Part shown: positions 8,433 through 17,061 of the stretch, piece after piece | Numbering within the stretch: the first letter of the stretch is position 1 | Layout: every line of letters begins with the position of its first letter | Assembly (NCBI GenBank): GCA_020853975.1 | Contig: JADYXW010000072.1 | Location: forward strand, 1-32,672 | DNA length: 32,672 nucleotides | DNA from: Phycisphaerales bacterium | Lineage (GTDB): Bacteria; Planctomycetota; Phycisphaerae; Phycisphaerales; UBA1924 | Direction of reading: 5' to 3' | The notes under the pieces: model-generated | What the model was told of the DNA's origin: nothing | The model's input: only the letters and a program-made list of their open reading frames with translations | Databases searched by the model: none | Program-made: the position numbers and the translations under genes

Positions 8433-8671
8433 CCGCCTGCTCCGTTCCAATCACCCGCCAGTTCCTGAAGAGTGAACACCGACAACGCACCCGCGGAGGC
8501 GGCTTCACTCCCCCAGTCCTCCTGCACGGGCGGCGCCACCACCACCGCGATCGGGCTCGCGCTCGTCACCTCCATCTCCACCCCGCAGTCCCCGCACCGC
8601 GCGATCTCCCCGTACAACGGCGCACGGGCAAACCCCACCTGCGCGGCACACTCCGGACACTCGGTCGACAT
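8423..8671 (-). pseudogene. lysW: Amino-group carrier protein LysW, frameshifted at its C-terminus
   Basis: LysW is a tiny acidic zinc-ribbon carrier whose C-terminal Glu bears the substrate during lysine or arginine synthesis. Two Cys pairs (CPEC and CGDC) and the conserved acidic tail VQEDWG are present. In the family the protein ends EDWGE. Here the five-G run at 8509-8513 appears one base short: in the other frame GAG TGA follows immediately (stop at 8505-8507), whereas the actual frame reads on through SEAASAGALS for about 28 codons. The essential C-terminal Glu is thus lost. I chose the ATG at 8671, giving MSTECPEC; a GTG at 8686 is also possible. The adjoining lysX and lysK stubs argue that the whole locus has decayed, although a sequencing error in the G run is possible. 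Confidence 0.78.
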
Positions 8672-8722
8672 CACGTGCGTTGTCACAGCCTGCTCTTTTC
8701 ACCCCTGAAATAACCACGGGAC

Positions 8723-8762
8723 AAAAACACAGCGGGCCCGCCCGGTGATCCCGGCGAGCCCG
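8723..8762 (-). terminator. Terminator-like hairpin between tRNA-Gly and lysW
   Basis: On the minus strand a 10-bp GC stem with one G-U pair (arms 8753-8762 and 8733-8742) encloses a 10-nt loop and is followed by CTGTGTTTTT. The five-T run starts five bases after the stem, so it is a slightly imperfect intrinsic terminator. A second 7-bp hairpin with loop GTGT lies just upstream at 8773-8790. Together they would end transcripts coming from the tRNA-Gly gene. Confidence 0.55.
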
Positions 8763-8802
8763 ATCCAGACTGCCCGAGCACACGCTCAGGCACAGGTCAG
8801 CA

Positions 8803-8910
8803 TCACCAGGCCGGGGAGGCCTCGGCTTTCACTTTGTTCACGTTGAGCGCGGCAGCGTCGTGGGCCGCTAGCTCCTGGCGACCGTCGAAGTCTGCTTCGT
8901 GCCGTGTCAT
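8803..8910 (-). CDS. Possible 35-residue small protein
   Basis: An ATG-to-TGA frame of 36 codons lies between tRNA-Gly and the terminator-like hairpin. It starts MTRHEADFDGRQELAAHD and ends AEASPAW, a balanced, mostly hydrophilic composition unlike the Pro/Arg-rich antisense frames common here. No ribosome binding site is visible (GGCGGGCC lies about 11 bases upstream), and I recognise no family. It could equally be the non-coding tail of the tRNA transcript. Otherwise the 265 bases between lysW and the tRNA hold only the hairpins noted. Confidence 0.3.
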   Translation of the reverse strand: MTRHEADFDGRQELAAHDAAALNVNKVKAEASPAW

Positions 8911-8951
8911 TCGCTGTCAGGCCCGCCGCGCTAGCCGCGGCACACCTGAAA

Positions 8952-9023
8952 AGCGGGCGAAGGGACTTGAACCCTCGACTTCTACCTTGGCAAGGTAGCG
9001 CTCTACCACTGAGCTACGCCCGC
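8952..9023 (-). tRNA. tRNA-Gly (anticodon GCC)
   Basis: A complete cloverleaf on the minus strand: 7-bp acceptor stem (GCGGGCG with CGCCCGC), D arm with GCTCAGTGGTAGAGC, anticodon stem CTACC/GGTAG around TTGCCAA, and a T arm with GGTTCAAGTCC. The anticodon GCC reads GGC/GGT glycine codons. The discriminator base is U, as is usual for bacterial tRNA-Gly, and no CCA is encoded. A weak promoter-like pair (TTCCTG and TAGAGA, 16 bases apart) lies upstream. Confidence 0.97.
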
Positions 9024-9205
9024 GTTGTCAACCCGTGGGTCTCTATCGGCCCGCGAGTGGACAGGAAGTTAGTCCGCCTGCCGCCGGGAGTCAACGCGCG
9101 ACGCTCGCGCCCCCGGCCAAAGCCCGCCAGCCCGCGCTTTATGTGACCTCAAACGCGGCCCCATCCCCGAACCACTCCGCCGCCCGCCATCCACGCGGGA
9201 CTTTC

Positions 9206-11110
9206 CTACTTCGACGCCTTCCCGACCCCCTCCACCACCCAACCCGGCGTGTACGCGCTGCTCTTGAGCACCCCCTCCAGCCCCGGCCCCTCGATCGACA
9301 GCAGCGGGATCCCAACCTCGCCCAGGTCGTGCAGCTTGGCCCACCCAGGCGCCGCCTGGCTCGACAGGTCCACCTTGAACGCCACCACCCCCGGCGCCCG
9401 AAGCGCGTCCTTCACGCTCACCTGGCTCAGCACCGTGTTCTCCAGTGTGCGGCAGTTGAAGCACCAGTTCGCCGTGAAGTCCAGCACCACCACCCGGCCC
9501 TCCCGCTTCGCACGCTCATACTCCCCCGGGTCGTACTCGCGCCAGATCCGCGCCGAAGACCACTGCTCGCGCGCCTCGCTTGTGTTCCGCTCGGCCCACG
9601 CAAACCCGCCCGCCGCCAGCAGCAGCGAGGCCGCGATGACCAGGGCCCTCCCGACCCCGCTGCCCTTCAGGCGAAGCGTCCGGGTCACCGCCCACACCGC
9701 CGCCACGCCTACCAGCCCCGCCACCACCCACCAGTGCAGTTGCCCGGCGACCCAGGGCCGTTCCACGCTCAGCGTCAGGAACGCGCTCCCCACAAAGAAC
9801 GCCGCCACCGCGAACATCAGCAGCCCCATCACCTGCTTCAAGAGGTCGCTCGCCGGGCCCGTGCGGGGCACCCTGCTCAGCCACTCAGGCTTCAGCGCCA
9901 GCACGAAATACGGCAGCGCCATCCCCACCCCGCCCGCGCCAAACACCAGCAGCGTCACCCAAGGCGGCTGAAACGCCGCCCAGCCCGCGACCGTCCCCCA
10001 CAGGGGCGCCACGCACGGCGCCGCCAGCACCGCCGTCAGTATCCCGAAGACAAACGACCCCTTCAGAGAGTCGTGCCCGGCCTGGATGTTGTACACCCAC
10101 TCCGGCAGGCCCACCGCGAACGCCCCGAGCATCCCCGCACCCATCAGCGCGATGAACACGCCAATCCCGAGCGTCACGTACCAGTAGCCCATGATCTGGC
10201 TGACGGACTTGAAGCTCGTCGACGCCGCCACGATCACGCCCATCCCCGCCCAGAACGCCACGACCCCCGCCGCCATCACCATCCCCAGCAGCAACACCCG
10301 CGACCGCTCACCTCCCGCCTTCGTGAGGCTCATCACCTTCAGCGGGATCACCGGCAGCACGCAGGGCGTCAGGTTCATGATCAGCCCGCCCGCCAGCGCG
10401 ATCAGCACCACCAGCACCAGCCCTACCGGCCCGCGCGGGTCCAGCGTGAACGACCACCCGAACACGTCGAACACAATCGCCCGGTCCGCAGCGCTCTCGG
10501 CCCCCCCCGCCTGCGGCTCAACCCCGGCACCCACAAGCGCGAATCCCTTGGGGTCAAACGCCGCGAAGAGCGGGTCAGAGCCCATCGCCGCGGGCGCGCC
10601 CGCCGCCACCCTGAACTTCACTTCGTGCGTGTCCGTCGTCGGGGGCAGGCACTGTTTTTCGCACGCCTGATAGGTCACCGACACCTTCGCCGCCAGTTCC
10701 CCGCCCGCCCCCGGCTCAACGAGCACCGGCACGAACAGCACCACGTTGCCCTCGTACACCCCGAAACGCTGAGGGTTCCCGTCCCCCATCAGGTCCCACT
10801 CGATCTCGTGCGCCGCGGGCCACTGCACCGGCCCGAACTTCAGCCCCGCCGCCCCCTCGACCGTGACCTCCGTCGGGATCGCGTCCCACTCGCCCTTCCA
10901 CGCCTCCGGAATCTGCGGCGAGTTGGTGTTGACGTGCCAGCCGGGCGACAGCGTCAGCGTGATGGCGATCGCCGTCTGCCCGCCCGGCGCAACCTCCGCC
11001 CGGTCGGCCCGGGCGCCCGTCACCACCGCGCTCAGCCCCTGCCCGGAGGCGATCGAGCCAACCGCCAGCGCCAGAAGCAGGGCCACCCATCGTCCGATCG
11101 CGTGAGGCAT
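9206..11110 (-). CDS. dsbD: Thiol:disulfide interchange protein DsbD
   Basis: DsbD carries electrons from cytoplasmic thioredoxin across the inner membrane to periplasmic thiol proteins, feeding disulfide isomerisation and cytochrome c maturation. The 634-residue product shows all three modules. After a signal peptide (about residues 1-26) comes the alpha domain, with its Cys pair in YQACEKQCLPP near 145. A membrane core then carries NLTPCVLPVIPLKVMSL and LAAPCVAPLWGTVAGWA, each with a reactive Cys beside Pro. The C-terminal thioredoxin-like domain has WCFNC near 550. The ATG at 11110 is preferred over 11116 because GGGAG lies about 8 bases before it. It is divergent from fliM across 157 bases and stands alone on the minus strand; the 182 bases down to the tRNA-Gly gene hold nothing I recognise. 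Confidence 0.95.
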   Translation of the reverse strand: MPHAIGRWVALLLALAVGSIASGQGLSAVVTGARADRAEVAPGGQTAIAITLTLSPGWHVNTNSPQIPEAWKGEWDAIPTEVTVEGAAGLKFGPVQWPAAHEIEWDLMGDGNPQRFGVYEGNVVLFVPVLVEPGAGGELAAKVSVTYQACEKQCLPPTTDTHEVKFRVAAGAPAAMGSDPLFAAFDPKGFALVGAGVEPQAGGAESAADRAIVFDVFGWSFTLDPRGPVGLVLVVLIALAGGLIMNLTPCVLPVIPLKVMSLTKAGGERSRVLLLGMVMAAGVVAFWAGMGVIVAASTSFKSVSQIMGYWYVTLGIGVFIALMGAGMLGAFAVGLPEWVYNIQAGHDSLKGSFVFGILTAVLAAPCVAPLWGTVAGWAAFQPPWVTLLVFGAGGVGMALPYFVLALKPEWLSRVPRTGPASDLLKQVMGLLMFAVAAFFVGSAFLTLSVERPWVAGQLHWWVVAGLVGVAAVWAVTRTLRLKGSGVGRALVIAASLLLAAGGFAWAERNTSEAREQWSSARIWREYDPGEYERAKREGRVVVLDFTANWCFNCRTLENTVLSQVSVKDALRAPGVVAFKVDLSSQAAPGWAKLHDLGEVGIPLLSIEGPGLEGVLKSSAYTPGWVVEGVGKASK

Positions 11111-11267
11111 GTTCATCGCTCCCAGAGTATGCGATGGGGATACGTACACACCCCGCACCCCCCCGGTTCGCTCAGCCCGCCCACGCGTTCCTCCCCCCCG
11201 GTTCAAGCGCGCGGCGCCCGCGTTCCGATACATGACTTGGAAGCGCCCCGACCCCGCCGGAACCGCC

Positions 11268-12299
11268 ATGGCCGACGTGCTCGAACAAAGCGACATCGAC
11301 TCTCTCATCGCCGCCGCCGCGGCGGTCGCAACCTCCCCCGCAGAAGAGGCCGCCACAGAGGCGCCAAAGGTCTTCAGCCACTCCCGCCGGGGAAACGACC
11401 CCGTCGAGATTCTCAGCTATGACTTCAAGCGCCCCGAACGCGTATCCAAGGATCAGATGCGCGCCCTCCAGACGCTCCACGAGGCCTTCGCGCGGAACTT
11501 CGGCGCGTCTCTCTCCGGCTTCCTCCGCACCATCGTCGAGGTCAAGGTCGCGTCCTGCGAGCAGATGACCTACTCAGAGTTCGTCGCCGGGCTCCCCAAC
11601 CCCACCTCCTTCAACCTCGTCGGCGCCGAAGGCCTCGAAGGCCAGATGTGCCTCGAGGTCAGCCCACTCATCATCTACCCCATCATCGATCGCCTCCTCG
11701 GCGGCAACTCCCAGGAGCTCTTCATCCCCCAGCGCCCTCTCACCCTCATCGAGACCCGCCTCATCACCAACGTCACGAAGCGCGGCCTCACCGCCCTCGC
11801 AGAAGCCTGGACCGGTCTTGGCACCTTCCAGTTCGCCATCAACGCCAGCGAGAGCAACCCCCAGCTCGTCCAGATCGTCCCGCCCAACGAGGTCGTGGTC
11901 GTCATCGGCTTTGAGCTGCGCCTCGGTAACCGCGCGGGCACGATGAACCTCTGCATCCCCTTCAACGTCATCGAGCCCTTCATGGAGCGGCTTTCCAGCC
12001 AGACCTGGTTCGCCGCCGCCAAGCAGCAGGCCGCCCCAGACGTCGAGCGGCGGATCAGCCGCACCCTCTCCGCCGCCCCCGTCGAGATCACCGGCACCCT
12101 CGAGATGACCACGATCACCATCCAGGAGCTCCTCCAGCTCGCCGTCGGTGACGTCATCACCACCGACCACCCCGTCTCTCGCCCCATCCTCGTCCACGTC
12201 GAGGGAGAGCGAAAATACTCCGGCCAGCTCGGCCAGTACCGGGGTAACAAGGCTTTGCGAATCCTCGGCCCTGCCTCGGGCCCCGCTCCCGGTCGATAG
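11268..12299 (+). CDS. fliM: Flagellar motor switch protein FliM
   Basis: FliM is the middle C-ring protein of the flagellar motor; it binds phosphorylated CheY and sets the rotation sense. The 343-residue product begins MADVLEQSDIDSLIAAA, which aligns with the short N-terminal CheY-binding motif (LSQxEIDALL), and this fixes the start at 11268 rather than further upstream. The central CheC-like domain has AFARNFGASLSGFLRT near residue 82 and the conserved VVIGFELRLGNRAGTMNLCIP near 215. A C-terminal SpoA/FliN-like domain runs from about 265 (GTLEMTTITIQELLQLAVGD). No other flagellar gene is in view, so it is an isolated member of the regulon. No strong ribosome binding site is seen. Confidence 0.95.
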   Translation: MADVLEQSDIDSLIAAAAAVATSPAEEAATEAPKVFSHSRRGNDPVEILSYDFKRPERVSKDQMRALQTLHEAFARNFGASLSGFLRTIVEVKVASCEQMTYSEFVAGLPNPTSFNLVGAEGLEGQMCLEVSPLIIYPIIDRLLGGNSQELFIPQRPLTLIETRLITNVTKRGLTALAEAWTGLGTFQFAINASESNPQLVQIVPPNEVVVVIGFELRLGNRAGTMNLCIPFNVIEPFMERLSSQTWFAAAKQQAAPDVERRISRTLSAAPVEITGTLEMTTITIQELLQLAVGDVITTDHPVSRPILVHVEGERKYSGQLGQYRGNKALRILGPASGPAPGR

Positions 12300-12315
12300 G
12301 CCGGCCGCTCGCGGT

Positions 12316-12344
12316 TTGATCGGCCCACCCAACGCCCATACACT
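12316..12344 (+). promoter_or_regulatory. Candidate sigma70-type promoter before the nusA leader
   Basis: TTGATC (12316-12321) and TACACT (12339-12344) are separated by exactly 17 bases, each matching four of six consensus positions. They lie 17 bases after the fliM stop codon. Transcription would start near 12351 and cross the structured leader before nusA. Confidence 0.45.
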
Positions 12345-12350
12345 CTTTTC

Positions 12351-12616
12351 GACGTGATCAGGCATCCACGGGCGCGGTCGTGCCGCGGGCGGGTTCCTGA
12401 GGAGCGACATCATGCCGTGTGTGGCCATCACCCATGCTCTGTGATGCACTGACAGCCCCTGGCGCCACGGGCGCCACCTGTCTTGCACCGCAGCCGCGGG
12501 CCGCCCCTGGAGTTCCCATGGGCTAGGCCTGTCGGAAGTGTGGACCTTCCCGGGCCGCCGGGAAGCGTGGGTGAGGCCACGGGCGACCTGAGTCGCGCGT
12601 GGCCTCCGGTGTTTTT
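12351..12616 (+). ncRNA. Structured leader or small RNA upstream of nusA (unidentified)
   Basis: The 387 bases between fliM and nusA hold no convincing ORF but several strong hairpins. At 12439-12493 a composite hairpin has pairing arms CTG/CAG, TGCA/TGCA, GACAG/CTGTC and a 7-bp TGGCGCC/GGCGCCA top with loop ACG. At 12546-12565 an 8-bp perfect stem CTTCCCGG/CCGGGAAG encloses GCCG. At 12573-12606 a 9-bp plus 5-bp stem with loop CTGA is followed by CGGTGTTTTT. With the upstream promoter-like pair this suggests either an independent small RNA of about 265 nt or a nusA leader with an attenuator. I compared it by eye with 6S, SRP, tmRNA and RNase P signatures and found no match. Confidence 0.4.
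12573..12616 (+). terminator. Terminator-like hairpin upstream of nusA
   Basis: Arms GAGGCCACG (12573-12581) and CGTGGCCTC (12598-12606) pair perfectly; inside, GCGAC and GTCGC pair around CTGA after one G-G mismatch. Five T residues (12612-12616) follow after CGGTG. It lies 71 bases before the nusA ATG and could act as an attenuator, or end a separate small RNA. Confidence 0.5.
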
Positions 12617-12686
12617 GCACCACGCCGCTTCGAGCCGACCGGACATCAAGACATCCAGACATTCCAACATCCCGAAGGACCCCACC

Positions 12687-14048
12687 ATGAACCCCCAGGA
12701 AATGCTCCGAATCCTCGACTCCATCGCCCGCGACCGCAACATCGAGCGGGGGGTCCTCGTCCGCGACCTCGAGACCGCCATGGTCTCCGCCGCACGAAAG
12801 TTCTTCAACACCCTCGACACCGAGGAGTTCGCCTGCCGCCTCGACCCCCTCACCGGCTCCTTCTCTCTCACCCGCCACGGCGAGCCCCTGGAGATGCCCC
12901 CGGCCCAGTTCGGCCGCATCGCCGCCCAGACCTTCAAGCAGGTCATGATCCAGAAGTTCCGCGACGATGAACGCTCCAGCATCCTCGAAGAGTTCAGCAA
13001 GCGCATGGGCGAGATCGTCACCGGCGTCGCCCAGCGCTACGAGGGCGGTGCGCTCGTCGTCAGCCTCGACCGCGCCGAGGGCTTCATGCCCCGCTCCGAG
13101 CAGATCCCCGGCGAGCAGTTCGCCGCCGGCGACCGCGTCCGCTGCCTCATCCTCGATGTCCGCGACGCCGGCAGCCAGGTCAAGATCGTCCTCTCCCGCG
13201 CCCACCCTGACTTCATCAAAAAGCTCTTCGAGGTCGAGGTCCCCGAGGTCGCCGAGAAGATCATCGAGGTCAAGGCCATGGCCCGCGAGGCCGGCTACCG
13301 CACCAAGATCGCCGTCGCCTCCATCGACTCCAAGGTCGACGCCGTCGGCGCCTGCGTCGGTGTCCGCGGCTCCCGAATCAAGAACATCGTCGACGAGCTC
13401 AACGGCGAGAAGATCGACATCGTCCGCTGGAACGAGTCCAGCCAGATCCTCATCCAGAACGCCCTCAAGCCCGCCGAAGTCCAGGAAGTCTCCCTCTGCT
13501 TCGAGCTCGGCCGCGCCACCGTCGTCGTTCGCGACGACCAGCTCTCCCTCGCCATCGGCAAGCGGGGCCAGAACGTCCGCCTCGCCGCCCGCCTCACCGG
13601 CTGGGACGTCGACATCCTCACCCCCGAGGAGTTCACCAAGGGCGTCGAGACCATGTACGCCACCGTCCAGGGCATCGAGGGCATCACCGAGCAGATGGCC
13701 GACAAGCTCGCCGCCCTCGGCATGGTCAGCGTCTTCGACATCGAAGAGGTCGGCGCCGAATGTCTCGTCAACGAGCTCGAACTCGACCCCGCCATCGCCG
13801 CCAACGTCGTCGAGACCTGCGCCGTCAAGGCCAAGGAAGTCGCCGAGCAGCAGCAACGCGACAAGGAAGCCAAGGAACGCAAGGCCCAGGAAGAGGCCCT
13901 CCTCGCCCGCCGCGCGCTCGAGGCCGGAACCACCGGCGAGTCCGGCGAGGCCGCCGCCGCCGCCATCCTCGGCGCACCATCCTCCAGCCCCTCCACCCCG
14001 GACACCTCCAGCGACGCCCGCGCCGCCGACATCCTCGGCCAGGGCTGA
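12687..14048 (+). CDS. nusA: Transcription termination/antitermination factor NusA
   Basis: NusA binds RNA polymerase and nascent RNA and modulates pausing, termination and antitermination. The 453-residue product shows the N-terminal polymerase-binding domain (MNPQEMLRILDSIARDRNIE, residues 1-120, with FKQVMIQKFRDDER). An S1 domain follows from about 125 (RYEGGALVVSLDRAEGFMPR). KH1 (GACVGVRGSRIKNIVDELNG near 225) and KH2 (LAIGKRGQNVRLAARLTGWD near 290) come next. A single helix-hairpin-helix-like segment (EGITEQMADKLAALG near 335) precedes an Ala/Glu-rich tail. AAGGA lies about 8 bases before the ATG. rimP, which often precedes nusA, is not here; a structured leader takes its place. infB follows after 75 bases without ylxR or the L7Ae-like gene. 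Confidence 0.96.
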   Translation: MNPQEMLRILDSIARDRNIERGVLVRDLETAMVSAARKFFNTLDTEEFACRLDPLTGSFSLTRHGEPLEMPPAQFGRIAAQTFKQVMIQKFRDDERSSILEEFSKRMGEIVTGVAQRYEGGALVVSLDRAEGFMPRSEQIPGEQFAAGDRVRCLILDVRDAGSQVKIVLSRAHPDFIKKLFEVEVPEVAEKIIEVKAMAREAGYRTKIAVASIDSKVDAVGACVGVRGSRIKNIVDELNGEKIDIVRWNESSQILIQNALKPAEVQEVSLCFELGRATVVVRDDQLSLAIGKRGQNVRLAARLTGWDVDILTPEEFTKGVETMYATVQGIEGITEQMADKLAALGMVSVFDIEEVGAECLVNELELDPAIAANVVETCAVKAKEVAEQQQRDKEAKERKAQEEALLARRALEAGTTGESGEAAAAAILGAPSSSPSTPDTSSDARAADILGQG

Positions 14049-14123
14049 TCCCGTCCCCACTCACCCCGGCCCACCGCCGGCGTTCGTCCCTCAGCCGCAC
14101 CCGCGGCACCTTCGGAGAAGACT

Positions 14124-17036
14124 TTGGCCGCTAAGCGAATCTCGGCTCTGGCAAAGGAACTCGGTGTGGACTCCAAGGCGATCGTCGCCAAGTGCCACGC
14201 AGAGGGAATCTCCCCTGACGTCGTCAAGGGACACATGTCCACCGTCTCCGCGGGCCTCGAAGCCTCGATCCGCGACTGGTTCAGCGGCGGGGGCTCCACC
14301 ACCGCCGTCGAGACCTCCCAGAAGGTCGACATCGACCAGGTCCGCAAGAAGGCGCCCCCCCGACGCAAGGGCACCAAGAAGGGCGACGACGACCACTCCG
14401 AGCACGACGCCCTCCCGGCGACCGAGCCCGAGGCCGTCCTGATCGAGCCCCCCCCGCCCGCGCCAAAGCCGGAACCAATCGCTCCCGCCCCGCACACCCC
14501 CCCGGCACCTCCGGCCCCAGCTCACAAGCCAGAGCCCGTCGCCGCCGCACCCGCCGAGCCCCCTCCCGCGCCCGCTCGCGCCACCCCCTTCGCCGGAACA
14601 CCAGCGCCAGAGCCCATCAAGCTCGCCCCCACCCGCGCACCCGCACCCCAGGCCCCAGCCGCCGATTCCTCCGCCGTTGAAGCAAAGCCCACTCGCGCGC
14701 CAGAGCCGCCCCGGCCCGACCAGGCTCCGCCCCCCGCGGCTCGCCCCGCCGCCGCAGCGCCCGTCAAGCCCGTCGCGCCCGCCCCGATGAACGTCCCCCA
14801 GCGCCCCACCGGCGTCGCCCCCGCGGGGCCCCGCCTCCAGGCACCCGCCAGTGTCCGCCTCTCCGGCCCCAAGGTCGTCCGCGTCGAGGCCCCCGAGCAG
14901 CTCGCCGCGCCACGCCCCCGCCGCTACGGCCCATCCACCGGCGCTCCGGGCGGCCCCATGGGCCCCCGCGTTGGTGGCGGCGCAGGCGGCCCGGGCGCCC
15001 CCGGCACCGCGGACGACGATCGTGGCCGCAGCCCGCGCCGCAAGCAGGAGCCCGCCAAGCGATCCACGGGACAGGGCGTCCCCGCGCGCCGCCGCGCCTC
15101 GGCGGGAGGCGAAGACTGGGTCGGTGGCCAGGTCTTCAGCGAGCAGGACCTCATCGAACGCGAGGCCCGCCTCGCCCGCTCCGGCGGCTTCCTCAAGAAG
15201 CGCAAGCAGGAGCTCACCAAGCCCGGCCAGCCCGCCGGTGCCGCCGACACCAGCGGGCGCATCCGCATCGCCGCCCCCTTCACCATCAAGGACCTCTCCG
15301 AGACCACCGGCGTCAAGGCCTCCGAGATCGTAAAGAAGCTGTTCCTCCAGGGTGTCATGAAGAAGATCAACGATCCCATCGCCGCCGACAAGGCCGTGGA
15401 GATCATGATGGACTTCGACATCGACCTCGAGGTCGTCGAGGCCCGCACCGCCGAGGAAACCGTCTCCGACCAGTTCCTCACCCGCGACATGAAGGACGCA
15501 CGCCCCCGCGGCGCCGTCGTCACCATCCTGGGCCACGTCGACCACGGCAAGACCAGCCTCCTCGACAAGATCCGCAACGCCAACGTCGCCGCGGGCGAGG
15601 CCGGCGGCATCACCCAGAAGACCAGCGCCTTCGTCGCAGAGGTCGTCGTCGAGGGCCAGCAGCGCCAGGTCGTCTTCCTCGACACCCCGGGCCACGAGGC
15701 CTTCACCAGCATGCGCGCCCGCGGCGCCAAGATGACCGACGTCGTCGTCCTGGTCGTCTCCGCCCCCGAGGGCGTCATGCCCCAGACCATCGAGTCCATC
15801 AACCACGCCAAGGCCGCCAAGGTCCCCCTCGTCGTCGCCCTCAACAAGGTCGACCGCCCCGACGCCACCGAAGCGCAGATCCAGAAGACCCTCGGCGAGC
15901 TCGCCAAGGCCGGCATCAACCCCGTCGAGTGGGGCGGCGAGACCGAAGTCGTCCGCGTCTCAGCCGTCACCGGCCAGGGCATCACCCAGCTCCTCGAAAC
16001 CCTCGACTACCAGGCCCAGCTCCTCGACCTCAAGGCCGACTACGACGGCCAAGCCCAGGGAACCGTCATCGAGGCCAAGACCGAGGAGGGCCGCGGCGCC
16101 GTCGCCAACATCCTCGTCCAGCAGGGCCGCCTCAAGGTCGGCGACTTCATCGTCATGGGCCGTGCCTTCGGCCGCGTCCGCGACATCACCGACGACAAGG
16201 GCGCTCGCATCAAGGAAGCCCTCCCTCCCATGCCCGTCCAGGTCTCCGGCATCGACCTCGTCTGCGACGCGGGCGACAAGTTCTTCGTCACCCGCTCCCT
16301 CCGCGAAGCCGAGGACGCCGCCGACCAGCGCCGCCACCGCGAGCGCGAGACCCAGCTCGCCCAGCCCAAGCTCACCCTCGACTCGCTCTTCTCCCAGATG
16401 CAGACCACCGAGAGCGAGACCAAGGAAATCCGCATCATCCTCAAGACCGACCAGCAGGGAACCGTCGACGTTCTCAAGAGCGAGTGCGAGAAGGTCAAGT
16501 CCGCCGAGGTCCGAACCCGCGTCATCCACGCCGCCGTGGGCGGCATCCAGGAATCCGACGTCACCCTCGCCGACGCCTCCAAGGCCATCGTCATCGGCTT
16601 CAACGTCATCCCCTCCGGCAAGGCCCGCGCCCTCGCCGAGCACAAGGGCGTCGAGATCCGGACCTACCAGGTCATCTACGACATCACCGACGACCTCAAG
16701 AAGGCCGCAGAGGGAATGCTCGCCCCCGAGCTCCGCGAGGACGTCCTGGGCCACGCCGAAGTCCGCGCCGTCTTCCGCATCAGCAAGGTCGGCTCCGTCG
16801 CCGGCTGCTACGTCACCGACGGCACCGTCCAGCGCGACGCCCTCATCCGCGTCACGCGAAACGGCATCGTCATCGAGCACGACCGCAAGCTCGCCCAGCT
16901 CCGCCGCGTCAAGGACGACGTCAAGGAAGTCCGCGCCGGCACCGAGTGCGGCATGAAGATCGACGGCTACGACGACATCAAGGAAGGCGACGTCCTCGAG
17001 TGCTACAAGAAGATCGAGGTCAAGCGAACCCTCTAA
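14124..17036 (+). CDS. infB: Translation initiation factor IF-2
   Basis: IF-2 is the GTPase that places fMet-tRNA on the 30S subunit and promotes 50S joining. The 970-residue product starts at a TTG codon: GGAG lies 7 bases upstream and translation from there gives the classic IF2 N-terminal motif ([20 protein letters not shown]). Residues about 70-370 form a Pro/Ala-rich low-complexity linker. A second IF2-N-like module ([20 protein letters not shown]) begins near 377. The G domain has GHVDHGKT at residue 470, DTPGHEAF at 520 and NKVD at 574. Domains II, III and the fMet-binding C-terminal domain follow ([12 protein letters not shown] near 890). Length is at the upper end for the family because of the linker. 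It lies between nusA and ylxP in a plus-strand operon. Confidence 0.97.
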   Translation: MAAKRISALAKELGVDSKAIVAKCHAEGISPDVVKGHMSTVSAGLEASIRDWFSGGGSTTAVETSQKVDIDQVRKKAPPRRKGTKKGDDDHSEHDALPATEPEAVLIEPPPPAPKPEPIAPAPHTPPAPPAPAHKPEPVAAAPAEPPPAPARATPFAGTPAPEPIKLAPTRAPAPQAPAADSSAVEAKPTRAPEPPRPDQAPPPAARPAAAAPVKPVAPAPMNVPQRPTGVAPAGPRLQAPASVRLSGPKVVRVEAPEQLAAPRPRRYGPSTGAPGGPMGPRVGGGAGGPGAPGTADDDRGRSPRRKQEPAKRSTGQGVPARRRASAGGEDWVGGQVFSEQDLIEREARLARSGGFLKKRKQELTKPGQPAGAADTSGRIRIAAPFTIKDLSETTGVKASEIVKKLFLQGVMKKINDPIAADKAVEIMMDFDIDLEVVEARTAEETVSDQFLTRDMKDARPRGAVVTILGHVDHGKTSLLDKIRNANVAAGEAGGITQKTSAFVAEVVVEGQQRQVVFLDTPGHEAFTSMRARGAKMTDVVVLVVSAPEGVMPQTIESINHAKAAKVPLVVALNKVDRPDATEAQIQKTLGELAKAGINPVEWGGETEVVRVSAVTGQGITQLLETLDYQAQLLDLKADYDGQAQGTVIEAKTEEGRGAVANILVQQGRLKVGDFIVMGRAFGRVRDITDDKGARIKEALPPMPVQVSGIDLVCDAGDKFFVTRSLREAEDAADQRRHRERETQLAQPKLTLDSLFSQMQTTESETKEIRIILKTDQQGTVDVLKSECEKVKSAEVRTRVIHAAVGGIQESDVTLADASKAIVIGFNVIPSGKARALAEHKGVEIRTYQVIYDITDDLKKAAEGMLAPELREDVLGHAEVRAVFRISKVGSVAGCYVTDGTVQRDALIRVTRNGIVIEHDRKLAQLRRVKDDVKEVRAGTECGMKIDGYDDIKEGDVLECYKKIEVKRTL

Positions 17037-17061
17037 CCCCTCCGGCCCCGCGCCACGCGTC

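Noticed and set aside
9035..11422. 795-codon plus-strand ORF opposite dsbD
   Set aside because: Arg/His/Pro-rich antisense frame; dsbD on the other strand has every family motif.
12351..12616. 6S, SRP, tmRNA or RNase P RNA upstream of nusA
   Set aside because: None of the conserved core sequences (SRP GGAA-loop motif, RNase P GAGGAAAGTCC, tmRNA T arm) could be found, so only an unidentified structured region is reported.
12483..12686. N-terminal extension of nusA back to 12483
   Set aside because: The extension overlaps the hairpins and shows no NusA similarity, whereas the ATG at 12687 has a ribosome binding site and the family N-terminus.
11574..14060. 828-codon minus-strand ORF opposite fliM and nusA
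   Set aside because: Asp/Gly/Leu/Glu-rich low-complexity shadow of the nusA and fliM coding strands.
14450..15080. CRISPR or tandem repeat in infB
   Set aside because: The repetitive look comes from the Pro/Ala-rich linker of IF-2; no regular repeat-spacer units exist.
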